Assembly: GCF_030408775.1 (NCBI RefSeq) | Contig: NZ_CP047210.1 | Location: forward strand, 2,325,604-2,389,603 | Source: Corynebacterium fournieri | GTDB lineage: Bacteria; Actinomycetota; Actinomycetes; Mycobacteriales; Mycobacteriaceae | Direction of reading: 5' to 3' | DNA: 64,000 nucleotides | In this document: positions 7,447 through 17,170 of the stretch, in pieces | How the letters are laid out: each line of letters opens with the position of its first letter | How positions within the stretch are numbered: position 1 is the first letter of the stretch | The notes under the pieces: model-generated | What the model was told of the DNA's origin: nothing | The model's input: only the letters and a program-made list of their open reading frames with translations | The model's database searches: none | Translations under genes and position numbers: made by a program

Positions 7447-10400
7447 TTACTCCTTACCCAGCAGCGCGGCCGGGATCGTCTCAGCCGAGAGTGTATCGGG
7501 GTACAGCAGCGTCCAGCCTTGCTCGCGAAGCTTGGCTTCGGCACCCGCGTAGGAGGCGTCCTGCTCGATCAACAGCGCGATGCGCAGCTCGGTCCAGGAC
7601 ACGGCGGTGGGGATGGATCCGACTTCTTCGCCAATTTCTTTGGTGGGTGCTGCGCCGGCGTGGACAAGAGTGCGCAGCGCCGCCAGCACCTCGGATTCGT
7701 CCTCGAACTCCTCGATCGCCTCGGCCCACAGCCCACTCACCGCGGTCTCCACGGCACTTTGCTTCGCGACGTCCTCCGGTTCCTCACCGGAGACCCTTTC
7801 CCCGTCACCAACGTCGACCGTGACGGTGTTGTTTGCCAGCCACATGATGTTGGCAAAGCGCAGGAAGTCGCGCCAGTTGTCGTCGGTGATGGAACCGGGC
7901 GAAAGCGCGTTGACGCACAGCCGCTGCGGAACCAACTCGTTGTTGATGGCTGCGGCCTCCAAGTGGATCTCGTTGCGGAACGTCAACCGAGCGCCACCGG
8001 GGATACGCGAGGGCACCACGGAGGTGCTGAGCATGTTCAACAGGGCTTTATCCATGAGCGCGTACGAGGACCGTTCCGGCTCCGCCAGGTAGGTCAGCAG
8101 CTGCGTGATGGGGGAGGCTTTCAAAAACTCGATCTCGTTGTTACCGATGCCCTCCATGGCGCGCGTGCGCTTCTCCGCTTTCTCGCTGACCCACGCCGGC
8201 TGGGCTTCACCGAATTGCATCTCCTTGGCAAACCAGTCCAGGCCGGCGTCGGTGACGTTCCACGGCAACACCTGTTTCTCGGCGAAGTGCAAGCTGTTGC
8301 GCTTGCGTATGTCGCTGGGGAAGCGGTAGTGCTGCGCACTGAAGTGGAACGCGGCACCGTCGGTGTAGACCGCCACCGGGCGCAGCGGACTGCCGCGGTG
8401 CTGGAACAGGAAGTCCGGGCGCGTGTAGCCGTAGTCCACCTGCTCGCGCATGGACCACTCCTCGCCGGAGGCGAACGTGATGTGCCACTCCACACCGCCA
8501 CTGTTGGGGATGTCCTTGACCGTGGCATTGCGGGCCTCGAGCGCGTCACGCACCATCTCGCGGAAGCGCACCTCCAGGTTGGAGGCGTGGTCCAGCTTCG
8601 GGGCTTCCGTCTTCCACTCCCACTGCACCGCCAGCGGATCCAGGTCTGGTGCGGGGTGATCCTGGTCGCTCAGGATGGCACGCAGCGCGCGCTCGGCGGC
8701 GGCGCGGGAGGTGACCTCGATGTGCGGGGTAAGGGTGTACGGCAGCAGGCAGTCGGGGCACGCGAGGCGCTCATCGGCTGCGCAGTCGCAGTCCCGGACC
8801 TTGATAAAGGCGCGCTCGAGGAGCTTGCGCACGTCTTCAGGTTCGGCGAACTGCGAGAGATACCCGGTGCCGCCCGGAACATTGTCGTGCATGAGCAGTG
8901 CTTCCACCGTCTTGCCGGTGGCGTCCGGCACGCGCACGGTAACCACGTTGAGGTGGTCCGGGTCGCCACCAAGGACTTCCTTGAATCCCAGCTTGATCGC
9001 GGCAGTCAGGCTCGGGATGGTGGCGTTGTCGCCGGCGGTCAGCTGCACCGGCACGTGCAGCAGCACACCCTGGGTTTGCAGCGTGCGGTTCAGCGCCACC
9101 GTGACAGATTCTTCCTCGCGGGCGTTGCGCTTTGGACACCACGGCCGGTGGTCCCACTTGGAGTTCGCGCCCGCCTGCGAGTCCAGGTGGCCGCAGTAGT
9201 TGCACACGGTGAACAGGGGAGCGTCCACCTCTTTGCCCGCCAGCATCTTCTTCGTAGCGGGGCCGCGGCCCAGGTTGAACCAGCTGAGGTTCACGTACCG
9301 CAAATACTTTGCGCCGAAGCCGTGGGAGAGGAACCATTCCCCGCCATGGCCAACCTCCGGCACGGCGAAGCTCAATGCGGTGTGGAAGAACATGGTGAAG
9401 CGGTCTTCGTGTGAGCCGTCGATGGTTGCGCGCGCACGGTCCACCTCTGCGGAGACGCGGCGCATGCGCACCGTTTCCAGGATCTGGCCTTTGTCCGCGA
9501 ACGCGCCCGCGCCGCACTCCGGGCACGCACGCGGTACAACACCGGCCTCGATCTTTTCGCCGTAGGAGCACTCCGGGCACAGACGCCACTGCTCCACATC
9601 CGCACCACCCGCGCCGAGCTCAACGGCGTCCACCTTGGCTGCGATGCCGCGGGCGTAGAACGTGTTGCCCGGCGCGAGTTCCGTCAGCGCCGACGACACG
9701 CCGCGGGAGAGCTCGAAGGTCTCCGGGTCGATCTGCATGGACGACGGGTTGAGTTGGGAAACCACCACCGCCAGCTCCACGGAGTCATCCAACAGCGTGA
9801 AGTTGGGCAGCAGCCCGTAGCGCTCCATGGAGCTGATCCAGAACTCGTCGAGCAGGATGTCGTTGTAGTCGCGCCCGACGCGCCGCCATGCCGCTTTGGT
9901 GCTGCGCTTTTCCCGCTCCAGCTCCGGGTCGGCGTCCTCGGTGCCCGCGTTGGGGTCCACCTTGGCCTCGAGTTCTTTCACCCGGTCGGCGAGTGTGTCC
10001 CACCGTGTCTTCAGCTCGGATTTTTCGGCCTCCCATAATTGGCGGGTGCGCTCGAGCTCGCCGCGCAGCGAGTCCGTGCCTTGGCCGCAGGCCCACTCGC
10101 GCACGCCTTCGACGGTGGCGGCGTCGACGTGCCCGCCTGCCACCGTGGCCAAGAACGCGTCCACGCGCTCATCCACCCCGGCCGCGATCTCTTCGCCGAG
10201 CACCTCCACCAGCGACCGCTTGCGGCTGCTAAACACGTCTTGCGCGTGCGCCACCTCCAGCCCGTTCGCGGCAAACGCCATGGTGTCCACCAGGTACGCG
10301 GTGGTCTGCCTGCGCAGGATCTCGGTGGCGGAGAGGAACACCGCCGGCGGCGTCACCGCCCCCGCGATCACGGACAGCGGTTGGTTCAGCTTCGGCAGCA

Positions 10401-13400
10401 TCGTGCCGCGGCCTTGCACGAACGCGAGCACCAGCGAGTTGCCGGTCAGGCGCCCGGCGCGGCCCACGCGCTGCACGTACGAGGACACAGACGTAGGCAG
10501 CGAAGCGAGCATGACGGTGGACAGGTCGCCGATGTCGATGCCCATCTCCAGCGTCGGCGTTGCCACCAGCACGTTCGGCGCGTTCGGCGCTTCGTCGCCG
10601 GTACCGCGGAACGCCCGCTCGAGCGCCAGCCGCTCCTCCTTGGGGATCAGGCCGGTGTGCTCGCGCGCCACCACCGCGCGTGGGGTGGTGGAGGTGTACA
10701 GCCGCGAGTAGTAGTTCTGCTCAATGCTTTCCGTCTCAAGCTCGCCGAGGCAGCCGGGCGTCGGGCACGGCAGCCCGGTGAGCAGGGAGCGGGTTTGCTT
10801 GTCGACGCCCAGGGGTCCCCGGCACACCCCACAGTGCACCATTGCTGCGTCGTCCTCGTGGCGGACAACCACGCTCTCCGGCGCAAGCGCGTAGATGGTG
10901 CCGCCGGAATTGGTGGACACCGCTTGGATCGCCCCTTCGCGGGCGAGCACCTTGAACACGGTGGTGAGCACGTTGGTGGCGTCGTGGGTGGAGATCCCCA
11001 GCACTTTCGACGTCCACCGCGCGTACCTACCGCGCGGGCTGCCCAGGGGAGTGATCCCACGGTCCTTGTCGTCCAACGCGGCGCCTGAGCGCGGGAACTC
11101 CGGCGCTCCGCCCTTGGGAAAGCTGGGCATGCCGTGGGACTTGGCGTAGCGGTTGTGCAGGCGCCAGGAGTTCGCGTCGTGTTGCAGGTAGGTCTTCAAC
11201 ATCGGCGAGTACACGCCACCGCGGTCGCGCACCTGCTCCAACAGACCCCGCAGCCAACGCAGCCGCAGCGCCGGCGAACCGGCGTCGGCGACCTCGAACA
11301 GGGCCTCATCCACATGCTGCAGCGCCTCCTCGGCCGCTGCCAACAGGACCGCATCATCCACCTGCACCGACGGCACCAGCGTGCCAGTGGAGACCAGCGA
11401 GCGCGGCAGGTGCGCACGCTGCCCGAACTCGAGCGCCGCATCCAGCTCCAGGCGGTGCAGCGCAGCAGTGGTGGCCTCTCGACGGGCTGCGGTATCAGCG
11501 TCCTTCGCCCAAAACGGCGTGAACGTGGTGGTCTCCGCCACCTCCGGCGGCAGCAACTCGAAGCGCGCACGCGCCGGGTCCGCGGCCTCATCCGCGCGCG
11601 CGAGGATCCGCAGCGGCATCTGGGCAAGCGACACCTCGTCGTCGCCGACGACGCTGCGCATGAGCGTACGGATGCCGAACGCGCGCGCCCTGGACTGCAC
11701 GAAGCCAGCGCGGTGCGCCGCGTCCTGCACGGAGTCCGCGAACACCAGCGTCTTCTTCTCGTTCTGTTCCAGCGACGGCATGCCGAACAGGTTGGACAGG
11801 CCCACCGACAACAACGTGGCCACGCGCGAGCCGATGTAGCGGATGGCATCCGCCTCGCCGCACGACGGGCACGTCTGCTCGCGCGCGTACTCCTCGGCGT
11901 TGAGCCCCGTGTACGTGAGCACCGGCACGGAGCGGCCCTCGGCGAGGTCTTCCTCGGTGGGCTCGGGGCGCGACAGCATGCTGGATTCCGGGTGGAACCA
12001 CATCAGGGCGCGCTGGCCGTCTTCGTCGCCGAGCTGGGTCAGTTCCAGGTGGTTTTTTACTGCTTCGCGGTGTTCGGCTGTGGCGTCGATAAGCGGGCGC
12101 ACAAGCTCCGGCTTTTCAATGCTCGCGCGGCGAATCTCCGAGCCATTGAGCACCACCGCATCCGTGCCGGGCTCGAGTGCCGTCATCCACCCGGCGCGAC
12201 CGCATGAGCGGCAGTACGTGGCCGGCAGCCACACCCCGGCATCGTCGCCGCCGAGCTGGCCGTCGTCCGCGAACCGGAACACCTCGCCGTCCTCGGTGGG
12301 TGTCACGGCACGTTCGATGCGGGAGACCTCTCGCACCCACAAGTGCGTTTCCACACCCGGCAGGCGCTTGCCGCCGAAGCCGTACGCCTTGCCCGCAAGC
12401 GCACGCAGCTGCGCCACGGCGGTGAGCAGGTGGGTGACGAACTCGCGCGTGGTGGTTTCTCCAAGACTGCGCACCACAATCGGGTCGAACATGGCCTCCG
12501 GCAGCGACTTGTCACCCTCGGCCTCACGCCGGATCAAGGACTTCGCCGGGTTGGCCTGCTCCAGCAGCTTCTCAGTCAGCGGGTGCACCGCGTACGCGGC
12601 GATGGTGGTCTTCAGGTCCGCGCCGGCGTCCACGCCCCACAGTTGCGTGCGGAACACGTCCAGCACCACATCGGCGTGGTCGCGACCGGAGTCGTCGCTG
12701 GCAATCGCGTCCACGATGCCGCGCAACTGATCAATGTCGGGGGAGAGGGCAGCGGTGTGCGCGCCGAACGTCTGCGCGATCTCGTCGGTCCACTCCGTAT
12801 ACGTCAACGTCTTTTCGCCCACCAGCGCTTCCGGCGTGAACGTCTCGCCGAAGATGGTCTGGGCGAAGTCGAGCACCTTCTGCGTGTCGTTCTTGCCGCC
12901 GAGCGTTGCCGAGGTCGCCACCGGCGTGACCCGCCCCAGCGGGTTCGAGGCGAACTCGCCGGCGAAGCCTTCCGGTTGGTGCTGCTTGAGCATGAGCCCT
13001 AATCGACGCAGCAGCAACGCCACGTCCGTACCCTGCGCGCCGTCGTAGGTGTGGAACTCATCCAACACCAGGTACTGCAACGAGGTTGCCGAGCGCTTCC
13101 AGATCTCCCGGTTATCCTCACGCAGCAACAGCTGGTCCAGCATCTTGTAGTTGGTGAGCAGGATGTCCGGCGGGTCCTGGCGGATCTGGTCACGGTCATT
13201 GATCAACGAATCCTTGGTGACCTTCTTCACGCTCCCCGTCGCCTCACCCGTGAAGATCCCGGCAGTGACACCGGCGAGCGCAGGCTCGTTGGTAATCAGC
13301 TTGGCCAGACGGTCCGCCTGGTCATTCGCCAGCGCGTTCATCGGGTACAGCAGCAGCGCCTTGGTGCCGCGCTGCCCCTCAGCGCGAGCCCGCGCGGCAT

Positions 13401-13770
13401 GGTCCAGCACCGGGTACAGGAAGGACTCCGTCTTACCGGAGCCGGTACCCGTGATCACCAGCGTCGGCTCCGGACGCCGCGCCCCCTGCTCATCCCTGCT
13501 GCGCAGCCTGCGGAACGCTTCCGCCTGGTGGTGGTACGGCGTGAACCAGTCGGGCATCCAGTCCAGGATCTCGTCCCACCCGATCGCCCGCGCGTACGGC
13601 AACCGCGTGCGCACGTACGGCCCGTGGAACATACCCCGTTCCGTGTCCTCCAAAAACGCCTTCAGCGCGTTGGTCGTCTCCGGGTTCGCGAGCGAAAACG
13701 CAGTGGCCAAATACTCGGAGACACCGCCGAGGACGTGCTCCGATGCGTGGACGGGGATGAGGGTAGACAT
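7447..13770 (-). CDS. Giant DEAD-type helicase with DUF1998, DrmA-DrmB-like
   Basis: A 2107-aa protein. The N-terminal SF2 helicase core has Walker A TGTGSGKTESFLYPV (about residue 105), LLYPMNALANDQADRL, the DEFH Walker B box (about 240), TSATLGG, and motif VI YVQRVGRAGRL (about 1100). Several zinc motifs follow: CRSCGRAGW, CPSCGEAD, CPECSYGE...CPECGAG, CNYCGHLD. DUF1998 is seen at MHDNVPGGTGYLSQF (about 1625) with CDCAADERLACPDC. Residues 1730-1850 (DYGYTRPDFLFQ, AVYTDGAAFHFS, DIRKRNSLH) suggest a degenerate PD-(D/E)XK-like fold. In DISARM the helicase (DrmA) and DUF1998 protein (DrmB) are separate; here one chain carries both. ATG 13770 lacks a Shine-Dalgarno sequence; TAAAGT 7 nt upstream hints at a leaderless start. 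A TTG start at 13818 is less likely. Confidence 0.88.
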   Translation of the reverse strand: MSTLIPVHASEHVLGGVSEYLATAFSLANPETTNALKAFLEDTERGMFHGPYVRTRLPYARAIGWDEILDWMPDWFTPYHHQAEAFRRLRSRDEQGARRPEPTLVITGTGSGKTESFLYPVLDHAARARAEGQRGTKALLLYPMNALANDQADRLAKLITNEPALAGVTAGIFTGEATGSVKKVTKDSLINDRDQIRQDPPDILLTNYKMLDQLLLREDNREIWKRSATSLQYLVLDEFHTYDGAQGTDVALLLRRLGLMLKQHQPEGFAGEFASNPLGRVTPVATSATLGGKNDTQKVLDFAQTIFGETFTPEALVGEKTLTYTEWTDEIAQTFGAHTAALSPDIDQLRGIVDAIASDDSGRDHADVVLDVFRTQLWGVDAGADLKTTIAAYAVHPLTEKLLEQANPAKSLIRREAEGDKSLPEAMFDPIVVRSLGETTTREFVTHLLTAVAQLRALAGKAYGFGGKRLPGVETHLWVREVSRIERAVTPTEDGEVFRFADDGQLGGDDAGVWLPATYCRSCGRAGWMTALEPGTDAVVLNGSEIRRASIEKPELVRPLIDATAEHREAVKNHLELTQLGDEDGQRALMWFHPESSMLSRPEPTEEDLAEGRSVPVLTYTGLNAEEYAREQTCPSCGEADAIRYIGSRVATLLSVGLSNLFGMPSLEQNEKKTLVFADSVQDAAHRAGFVQSRARAFGIRTLMRSVVGDDEVSLAQMPLRILARADEAADPARARFELLPPEVAETTTFTPFWAKDADTAARREATTAALHRLELDAALEFGQRAHLPRSLVSTGTLVPSVQVDDAVLLAAAEEALQHVDEALFEVADAGSPALRLRWLRGLLEQVRDRGGVYSPMLKTYLQHDANSWRLHNRYAKSHGMPSFPKGGAPEFPRSGAALDDKDRGITPLGSPRGRYARWTSKVLGISTHDATNVLTTVFKVLAREGAIQAVSTNSGGTIYALAPESVVVRHEDDAAMVHCGVCRGPLGVDKQTRSLLTGLPCPTPGCLGELETESIEQNYYSRLYTSTTPRAVVAREHTGLIPKEERLALERAFRGTGDEAPNAPNVLVATPTLEMGIDIGDLSTVMLASLPTSVSSYVQRVGRAGRLTGNSLVLAFVQGRGTMLPKLNQPLSVIAGAVTPPAVFLSATEILRRQTTAYLVDTMAFAANGLEVAHAQDVFSSRKRSLVEVLGEEIAAGVDERVDAFLATVAGGHVDAATVEGVREWACGQGTDSLRGELERTRQLWEAEKSELKTRWDTLADRVKELEAKVDPNAGTEDADPELEREKRSTKAAWRRVGRDYNDILLDEFWISSMERYGLLPNFTLLDDSVELAVVVSQLNPSSMQIDPETFELSRGVSSALTELAPGNTFYARGIAAKVDAVELGAGGADVEQWRLCPECSYGEKIEAGVVPRACPECGAGAFADKGQILETVRMRRVSAEVDRARATIDGSHEDRFTMFFHTALSFAVPEVGHGGEWFLSHGFGAKYLRYVNLSWFNLGRGPATKKMLAGKEVDAPLFTVCNYCGHLDSQAGANSKWDHRPWCPKRNAREEESVTVALNRTLQTQGVLLHVPVQLTAGDNATIPSLTAAIKLGFKEVLGGDPDHLNVVTVRVPDATGKTVEALLMHDNVPGGTGYLSQFAEPEDVRKLLERAFIKVRDCDCAADERLACPDCLLPYTLTPHIEVTSRAAAERALRAILSDQDHPAPDLDPLAVQWEWKTEAPKLDHASNLEVRFREMVRDALEARNATVKDIPNSGGVEWHITFASGEEWSMREQVDYGYTRPDFLFQHRGSPLRPVAVYTDGAAFHFSAQHYRFPSDIRKRNSLHFAEKQVLPWNVTDAGLDWFAKEMQFGEAQPAWVSEKAEKRTRAMEGIGNNEIEFLKASPITQLLTYLAEPERSSYALMDKALLNMLSTSVVPSRIPGGARLTFRNEIHLEAAAINNELVPQRLCVNALSPGSITDDNWRDFLRFANIMWLANNTVTVDVGDGERVSGEEPEDVAKQSAVETAVSGLWAEAIEEFEDESEVLAALRTLVHAGAAPTKEIGEEVGSIPTAVSWTELRIALLIEQDASYAGAEAKLREQGWTLLYPDTLSAETIPAALLGKE

Positions 13771-13900
13771 GGGGGTAACTTTATCTGGGTTCAGACAAGC
13801 GTAGACAGCGATGCGCAACCTTAACTTTTGTCTTTACAGTCGGGCTACGCCGTGGAAGACGCGTAAATCCTCAAAAGAATATCGACGCGTCGTAACAGAA

Positions 13901-14866
13901 CTAGTTGCTGTCGTTTTCTCTAACTGCACTCGTATCTATACGTCGGGAAACGTTCGTCTCTCCAAAAATGTGGTTCTTGAAGCCGTCATGTACGTAACGG
14001 ATGATGTTTTGCGGTTCCGGAAACAAAGTGGAGAAGTTGATGTTAAGTCGGTCAAGCTGCCGTAATATCCTAGACTTGGATTCACCAGTCACAATGATGC
14101 GCGGTTCATGAATCTGCAATGTCGTATCTCGCCCAGTGTCCTCGCCGATGCAACCACGATGAGGCCTAACAAACAAGTTTTGTTCTGCGCGCCTGTCTAT
14201 CTCCAGCCCAGCGATTAGGAAGGCACCGCTCTGCGCTTTTAATCGCTCGTTCGTGTGCATGGGCCTGACAGCTGTGAAGCGTTGCGTCAAGGCTTCAAGA
14301 GGTTCCGAATGTTCAATGAGAGCGCTTCGATTCTTAGTGGAATCATACCCCACTGCTTGCATCAGCGAACCCTCTGAGGTTGGACCCCAGGTGCCGTTTA
14401 TGGCCCATCGCGAGAGCCATTCGACCTGCGCAGAGTCCTCCCTGTACACCGATTGATTCGGGAAAACTACCACTTCCCCATCAACTTCCTCGGACCCACC
14501 GCAGGCGAAAAATAGCGCAACCAAAGGATTCGTTGTCACATCCAGTAACCGTGTGGGTAGACCATAGTGCTGCAATTTTGCAAGGATTTGAAACGCACTC
14601 AGCCGTTCGAACTCCGTCGGCATCAGGCGTATGACTTCCTGAATCATCAGCTGTTCATTGGTATAGAAAACTGATTCGCCCTCAAAGTCCCGATATATTG
14701 CAGGTTCGGGTTGATATAGCTCGTCATTGTGCCCTCGGAACAAACTCCAGCGACTCACGCTGGGATCCCGCAACTCAGGCCCGTAGATAGCCTCTAGTTC
14801 GTCGATAACCCGAATGAAACTCTGCACGCTGTCAATCCAGTTGTATGGCAATATTTTTGTAATCAA
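13901..14866 (-). CDS. FRG-domain protein, 321 aa
   Basis: The FRG domain is named for its conserved F-R-G triplet, seen here as SRWSLFRGHNDELYQPEPAI (about residue 40), followed by the family's KLQHYGLPTRLLDVT (about residue 110) and NPLVALFFACGG. FRG proteins are common in defence islands; their biochemical role is mostly unknown. The C-terminal part carries a possible second conserved segment (SGAFLIAGLEIDRR). Codon use is clearly more AT-rich than in the flanking helicases, so the gene arrived with the cargo at 13.9-17.1 kb. It starts 15 bp after the coiled-coil gene and ends about 130 bp before the giant helicase gene. Confidence 0.82.
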   Translation of the reverse strand: MITKILPYNWIDSVQSFIRVIDELEAIYGPELRDPSVSRWSLFRGHNDELYQPEPAIYRDFEGESVFYTNEQLMIQEVIRLMPTEFERLSAFQILAKLQHYGLPTRLLDVTTNPLVALFFACGGSEEVDGEVVVFPNQSVYREDSAQVEWLSRWAINGTWGPTSEGSLMQAVGYDSTKNRSALIEHSEPLEALTQRFTAVRPMHTNERLKAQSGAFLIAGLEIDRRAEQNLFVRPHRGCIGEDTGRDTTLQIHEPRIIVTGESKSRILRQLDRLNINFSTLFPEPQNIIRYVHDGFKNHIFGETNVSRRIDTSAVRENDSN

Positions 14867-14881
14867 CGAGTCGGCACTCCT

Positions 14882-15229
14882 CTATTCGGCCAAGTGATCG
14901 TAAATGATCCGCGGATCTGGTTCTCTTCCGTATTCCTTTTGAAAGAGAGTGACGCTCTCGCGGTAGGATTTACGGGCCTTCTTCAAAGCAACATTCGCGC
15001 TCCGATACGAGGCCTCCGCTATTGAGCGTTCTTGCCGAGCTTTCTCGATGTGAGCTAAGTCAACCAACGTGGCGTCGTCGCCAAGGAAGTAAAAGTCTTC
15101 GGCCACGCGAAGGGCGCGGTCAGCAGCGTGATTTCTAGCTCGCGCTTGGTAAAGTGTCCGCTCCGCATCTCGAACTGATTTCCACGCATTCGCAATTGTC
15201 AGCTCGGTTTCCCGTTCAGCAAGAGTCAC
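14882..15229 (-). CDS. Small coiled-coil protein, 115 aa
   Basis: Almost entirely charged and helical: TLAERETELTIANAWKSVRD, RARNHAADRALRVAEDF, then EKARQERSIAEASYRS and VALKKARKSYRESVTLF form heptad-like runs. No enzymatic motif. It is closely spaced with the FRG gene downstream (15 bp) and separated by about 250 bp from the HEPN gene upstream; that gap shows only a short low-quality frame. A structural or antitoxin-like partner of the HEPN or FRG protein is a reasonable guess from size and position, but nothing in the sequence proves it. Confidence 0.6.
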   Translation of the reverse strand: MTLAERETELTIANAWKSVRDAERTLYQARARNHAADRALRVAEDFYFLGDDATLVDLAHIEKARQERSIAEASYRSANVALKKARKSYRESVTLFQKEYGREPDPRIIYDHLAE

Positions 15230-15480
15230 GCTTGTTCTTTCTCCTTAAACAGGCTTCCATCAGGGAGTAGAGAGCTTACAAGGACACGATTCGATCGTGG
15301 GGATTTTTCGGGTATCAGGTCTTCGAGGGCAGCTTAATTCTCCCAATTCGAATGGTGGAATCCCAGTCCACGAGGTAAGCGCTTTTTGTTTACAAACTTC
15401 CTTCCCAGTCACACCATTTCTTTGGGGCACTGTAGAGGGTCGTTGATTTGACGACGATAGAACAATGGCAAACCCCATCT

Positions 15481-16389
15481 TTAATCATTTCCGTATTCAG
15501 GAAAGGCGACAGGATCCTCATCTGAAAACGTCCCGAACGACTTATTCAACCCTGCAAGCTCGATCAAGTCGTAATCGTCTAATATCAAGTAGCATTCGTC
15601 GCAAAAGAATCGGTCCGGCAAAAAGCTAACCTCTATCGCGGGGAACTCCGGATCGTCCAGATTTAAGCTTTTACTCTCAGCCTCATCGGAGCCGACAATT
15701 CCGTATCGCTCACACGCCGGGCATTGCGCTTCGGTCTCATAGTACGAACGGGAAACCCATCTCCTGTTGGCCTCCCACCGAGCATTCTCTCCAACAGAGG
15801 CCATTCCACTTTGGCGTCGTTGGTACCGAGACTGAGCAGAAGCAAGAAGTGCTTCGTAATGAACTTCAAGATTTCGTTTGTTAGCCGCAAGCAGCGATTC
15901 AATCTTGTTTGCCATTGCCGAACCAACGAAATCATCAAATGTTCGTTGACCGGACAGCAGGAGAACATTAAAAAGAGACCAGATCCTAGGCCACCAAATC
16001 TGATTGGGCAGAAGGAGTATGTCTACGCCGGCCCCGTGCAGATAGTCATTTCTAGCCTCTGCGATTTTCAATGCTTCCTCACGGTTGAATGGACGCAATG
16101 CGCTTCCACACCTAGTGAAGATTGTAGAGGCCTGCGCAGTTACTGCTTTGTTTGATTCTTTGAGTTCTAGGGCTTGAAGCAATTGAGATCCACCATCTCT
16201 TTGGGGATCGACCACCAGTGCAGGGGAGATCTCTGCTAGAGCCCACTTTGCGGCTTGCTCAAGAGAGAGCGCTGCCCAGAACCGCCGTTCATCCTCGCTT
16301 CTTCCTTCGCCTGGTTCAGTGGCACGGTTAATGAATAGAATGGCTTTATTCCAGAAGCCCTCGGCGGCAAAGGGATTCACCGTTGACAC
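15481..16389 (-). CDS. HEPN-domain protein with C-terminal zinc ribbon, 302 aa
   Basis: The N-terminal half is helical and contains RFWAALSLEQAAKWALAEI and the motif ARNDYLHG (about residue 113), which fits the HEPN ribonuclease signature R-x4-H with a polar residue after the arginine. The C-terminal half has CPAC (AQCPACERYG) and CDEC (FFCDECYLIL), together a probable zinc ribbon. HEPN proteins are frequent metal-independent RNases or non-catalytic scaffolds in antiviral and toxin systems. The start overlaps the end of the dioxygenase gene by 13 bp, so the two are co-expressed. Low-GC codon use marks it as cargo. RNase activity is inferred only from the motif. Confidence 0.7.
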   Translation of the reverse strand: MSTVNPFAAEGFWNKAILFINRATEPGEGRSEDERRFWAALSLEQAAKWALAEISPALVVDPQRDGGSQLLQALELKESNKAVTAQASTIFTRCGSALRPFNREEALKIAEARNDYLHGAGVDILLLPNQIWWPRIWSLFNVLLLSGQRTFDDFVGSAMANKIESLLAANKRNLEVHYEALLASAQSRYQRRQSGMASVGENARWEANRRWVSRSYYETEAQCPACERYGIVGSDEAESKSLNLDDPEFPAIEVSFLPDRFFCDECYLILDDYDLIELAGLNKSFGTFSDEDPVAFPEYGND

Positions 16390-17084
16390 TTCCTTAACAT
16401 GACCCGTTGTATTTCTCTCGATGATTGATCATCTGTTACGTGTGATCTTCCATGAAGGATCATCCGGTTGCGAAGTAGCAGCACTAGATTGGGCCGGTCC
16501 CAGCGGAACTCTGTGACCTCTTCAGGTGGGGGAGCCGAGAAACGCTGTACAAGCTTCGTCGCGAAATGGTCCACTGGGCTCATGCAACTCGGATCAAAGC
16601 GCAGACGACCATCGAGGCCATAGGCGGAAGCAAGCCACACTTCTCTTCCACTCCGGACCGCAAACATACCGCGCGCTTCATCGAAAGGTACTGTCCGCGG
16701 TCGCCACATTCTTGTAGGCACTGAGCTCGGATTTTTTGACCAAAGCAGTACTATATCTGGAACGTTTCGAAGGTGGGCGCCGTCCGTATGGAGCGGCTGT
16801 TCCCCGTATCCAAATCTGGAACTAATAGAGTTCGAAGGAGCTTCGTGCTGGAGCATCGGTCTTAGGGTATCCACCTTCCCTTGTCCCACGCGATTGGCAA
16901 CCAACTCGAAGTCACTATGTTGAGCTAAATAACTACTTAGCCCGCTCAATCGAATCGAACTCGCCTGCCCCACGCTCCACCCCTTTTCAGCAGATTCGCT
17001 GAGCATGCGCCCGAAGTTGAAAGACTCGCATGTACCCAAATTCACCACGCCTCCTGAAATGAAATGTCGCGAGCCATACACCAC
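16377..17084 (-). CDS. TauD/clavaminate-synthase-like 2-oxoglutarate, Fe(II) dioxygenase
   Basis: The HxD iron motif is seen at GEQPLHTDGAHLRNVPDIVL (about residue 97), and the distal iron histidine and 2-oxoglutarate arginine at MILHGRSHV ... REIQRVMLR near the C-terminus. This is the arrangement of TauD/TfdA and gamma-butyrobetaine-hydroxylase relatives, which hydroxylate small molecules or side chains. At 235 aa it is somewhat short for the family, so the N-terminus may be reduced or start elsewhere. The substrate cannot be predicted. Finding such an enzyme in tight overlap with a HEPN gene inside a defence island is unusual. Confidence 0.68.
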   Translation of the reverse strand: MVYGSRHFISGGVVNLGTCESFNFGRMLSESAEKGWSVGQASSIRLSGLSSYLAQHSDFELVANRVGQGKVDTLRPMLQHEAPSNSISSRFGYGEQPLHTDGAHLRNVPDIVLLWSKNPSSVPTRMWRPRTVPFDEARGMFAVRSGREVWLASAYGLDGRLRFDPSCMSPVDHFATKLVQRFSAPPPEEVTEFRWDRPNLVLLLRNRMILHGRSHVTDDQSSREIQRVMLRKCQR

Positions 17085-17170
17085 ATTTGCTGGTTCTACT
17101 CACCCTCGGCAGAAGTATGTTATCCGTTGTAATCGGTACTTTCTCAAACTCGATTTGGAATTCGATCCCA

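Noticed and set aside
5791-9414. Open frame of 1207 codons on the plus strand
   Set aside because: Antisense to the UvrD-like helicase and the giant helicase, whose motifs are clear; composition is of shadow type.
15260-15478. 72-codon frame after the HEPN gene
   Set aside because: No ribosome site, atypical composition and no similarity; the 250-bp gap between HEPN and the coiled-coil gene otherwise shows nothing I can support.
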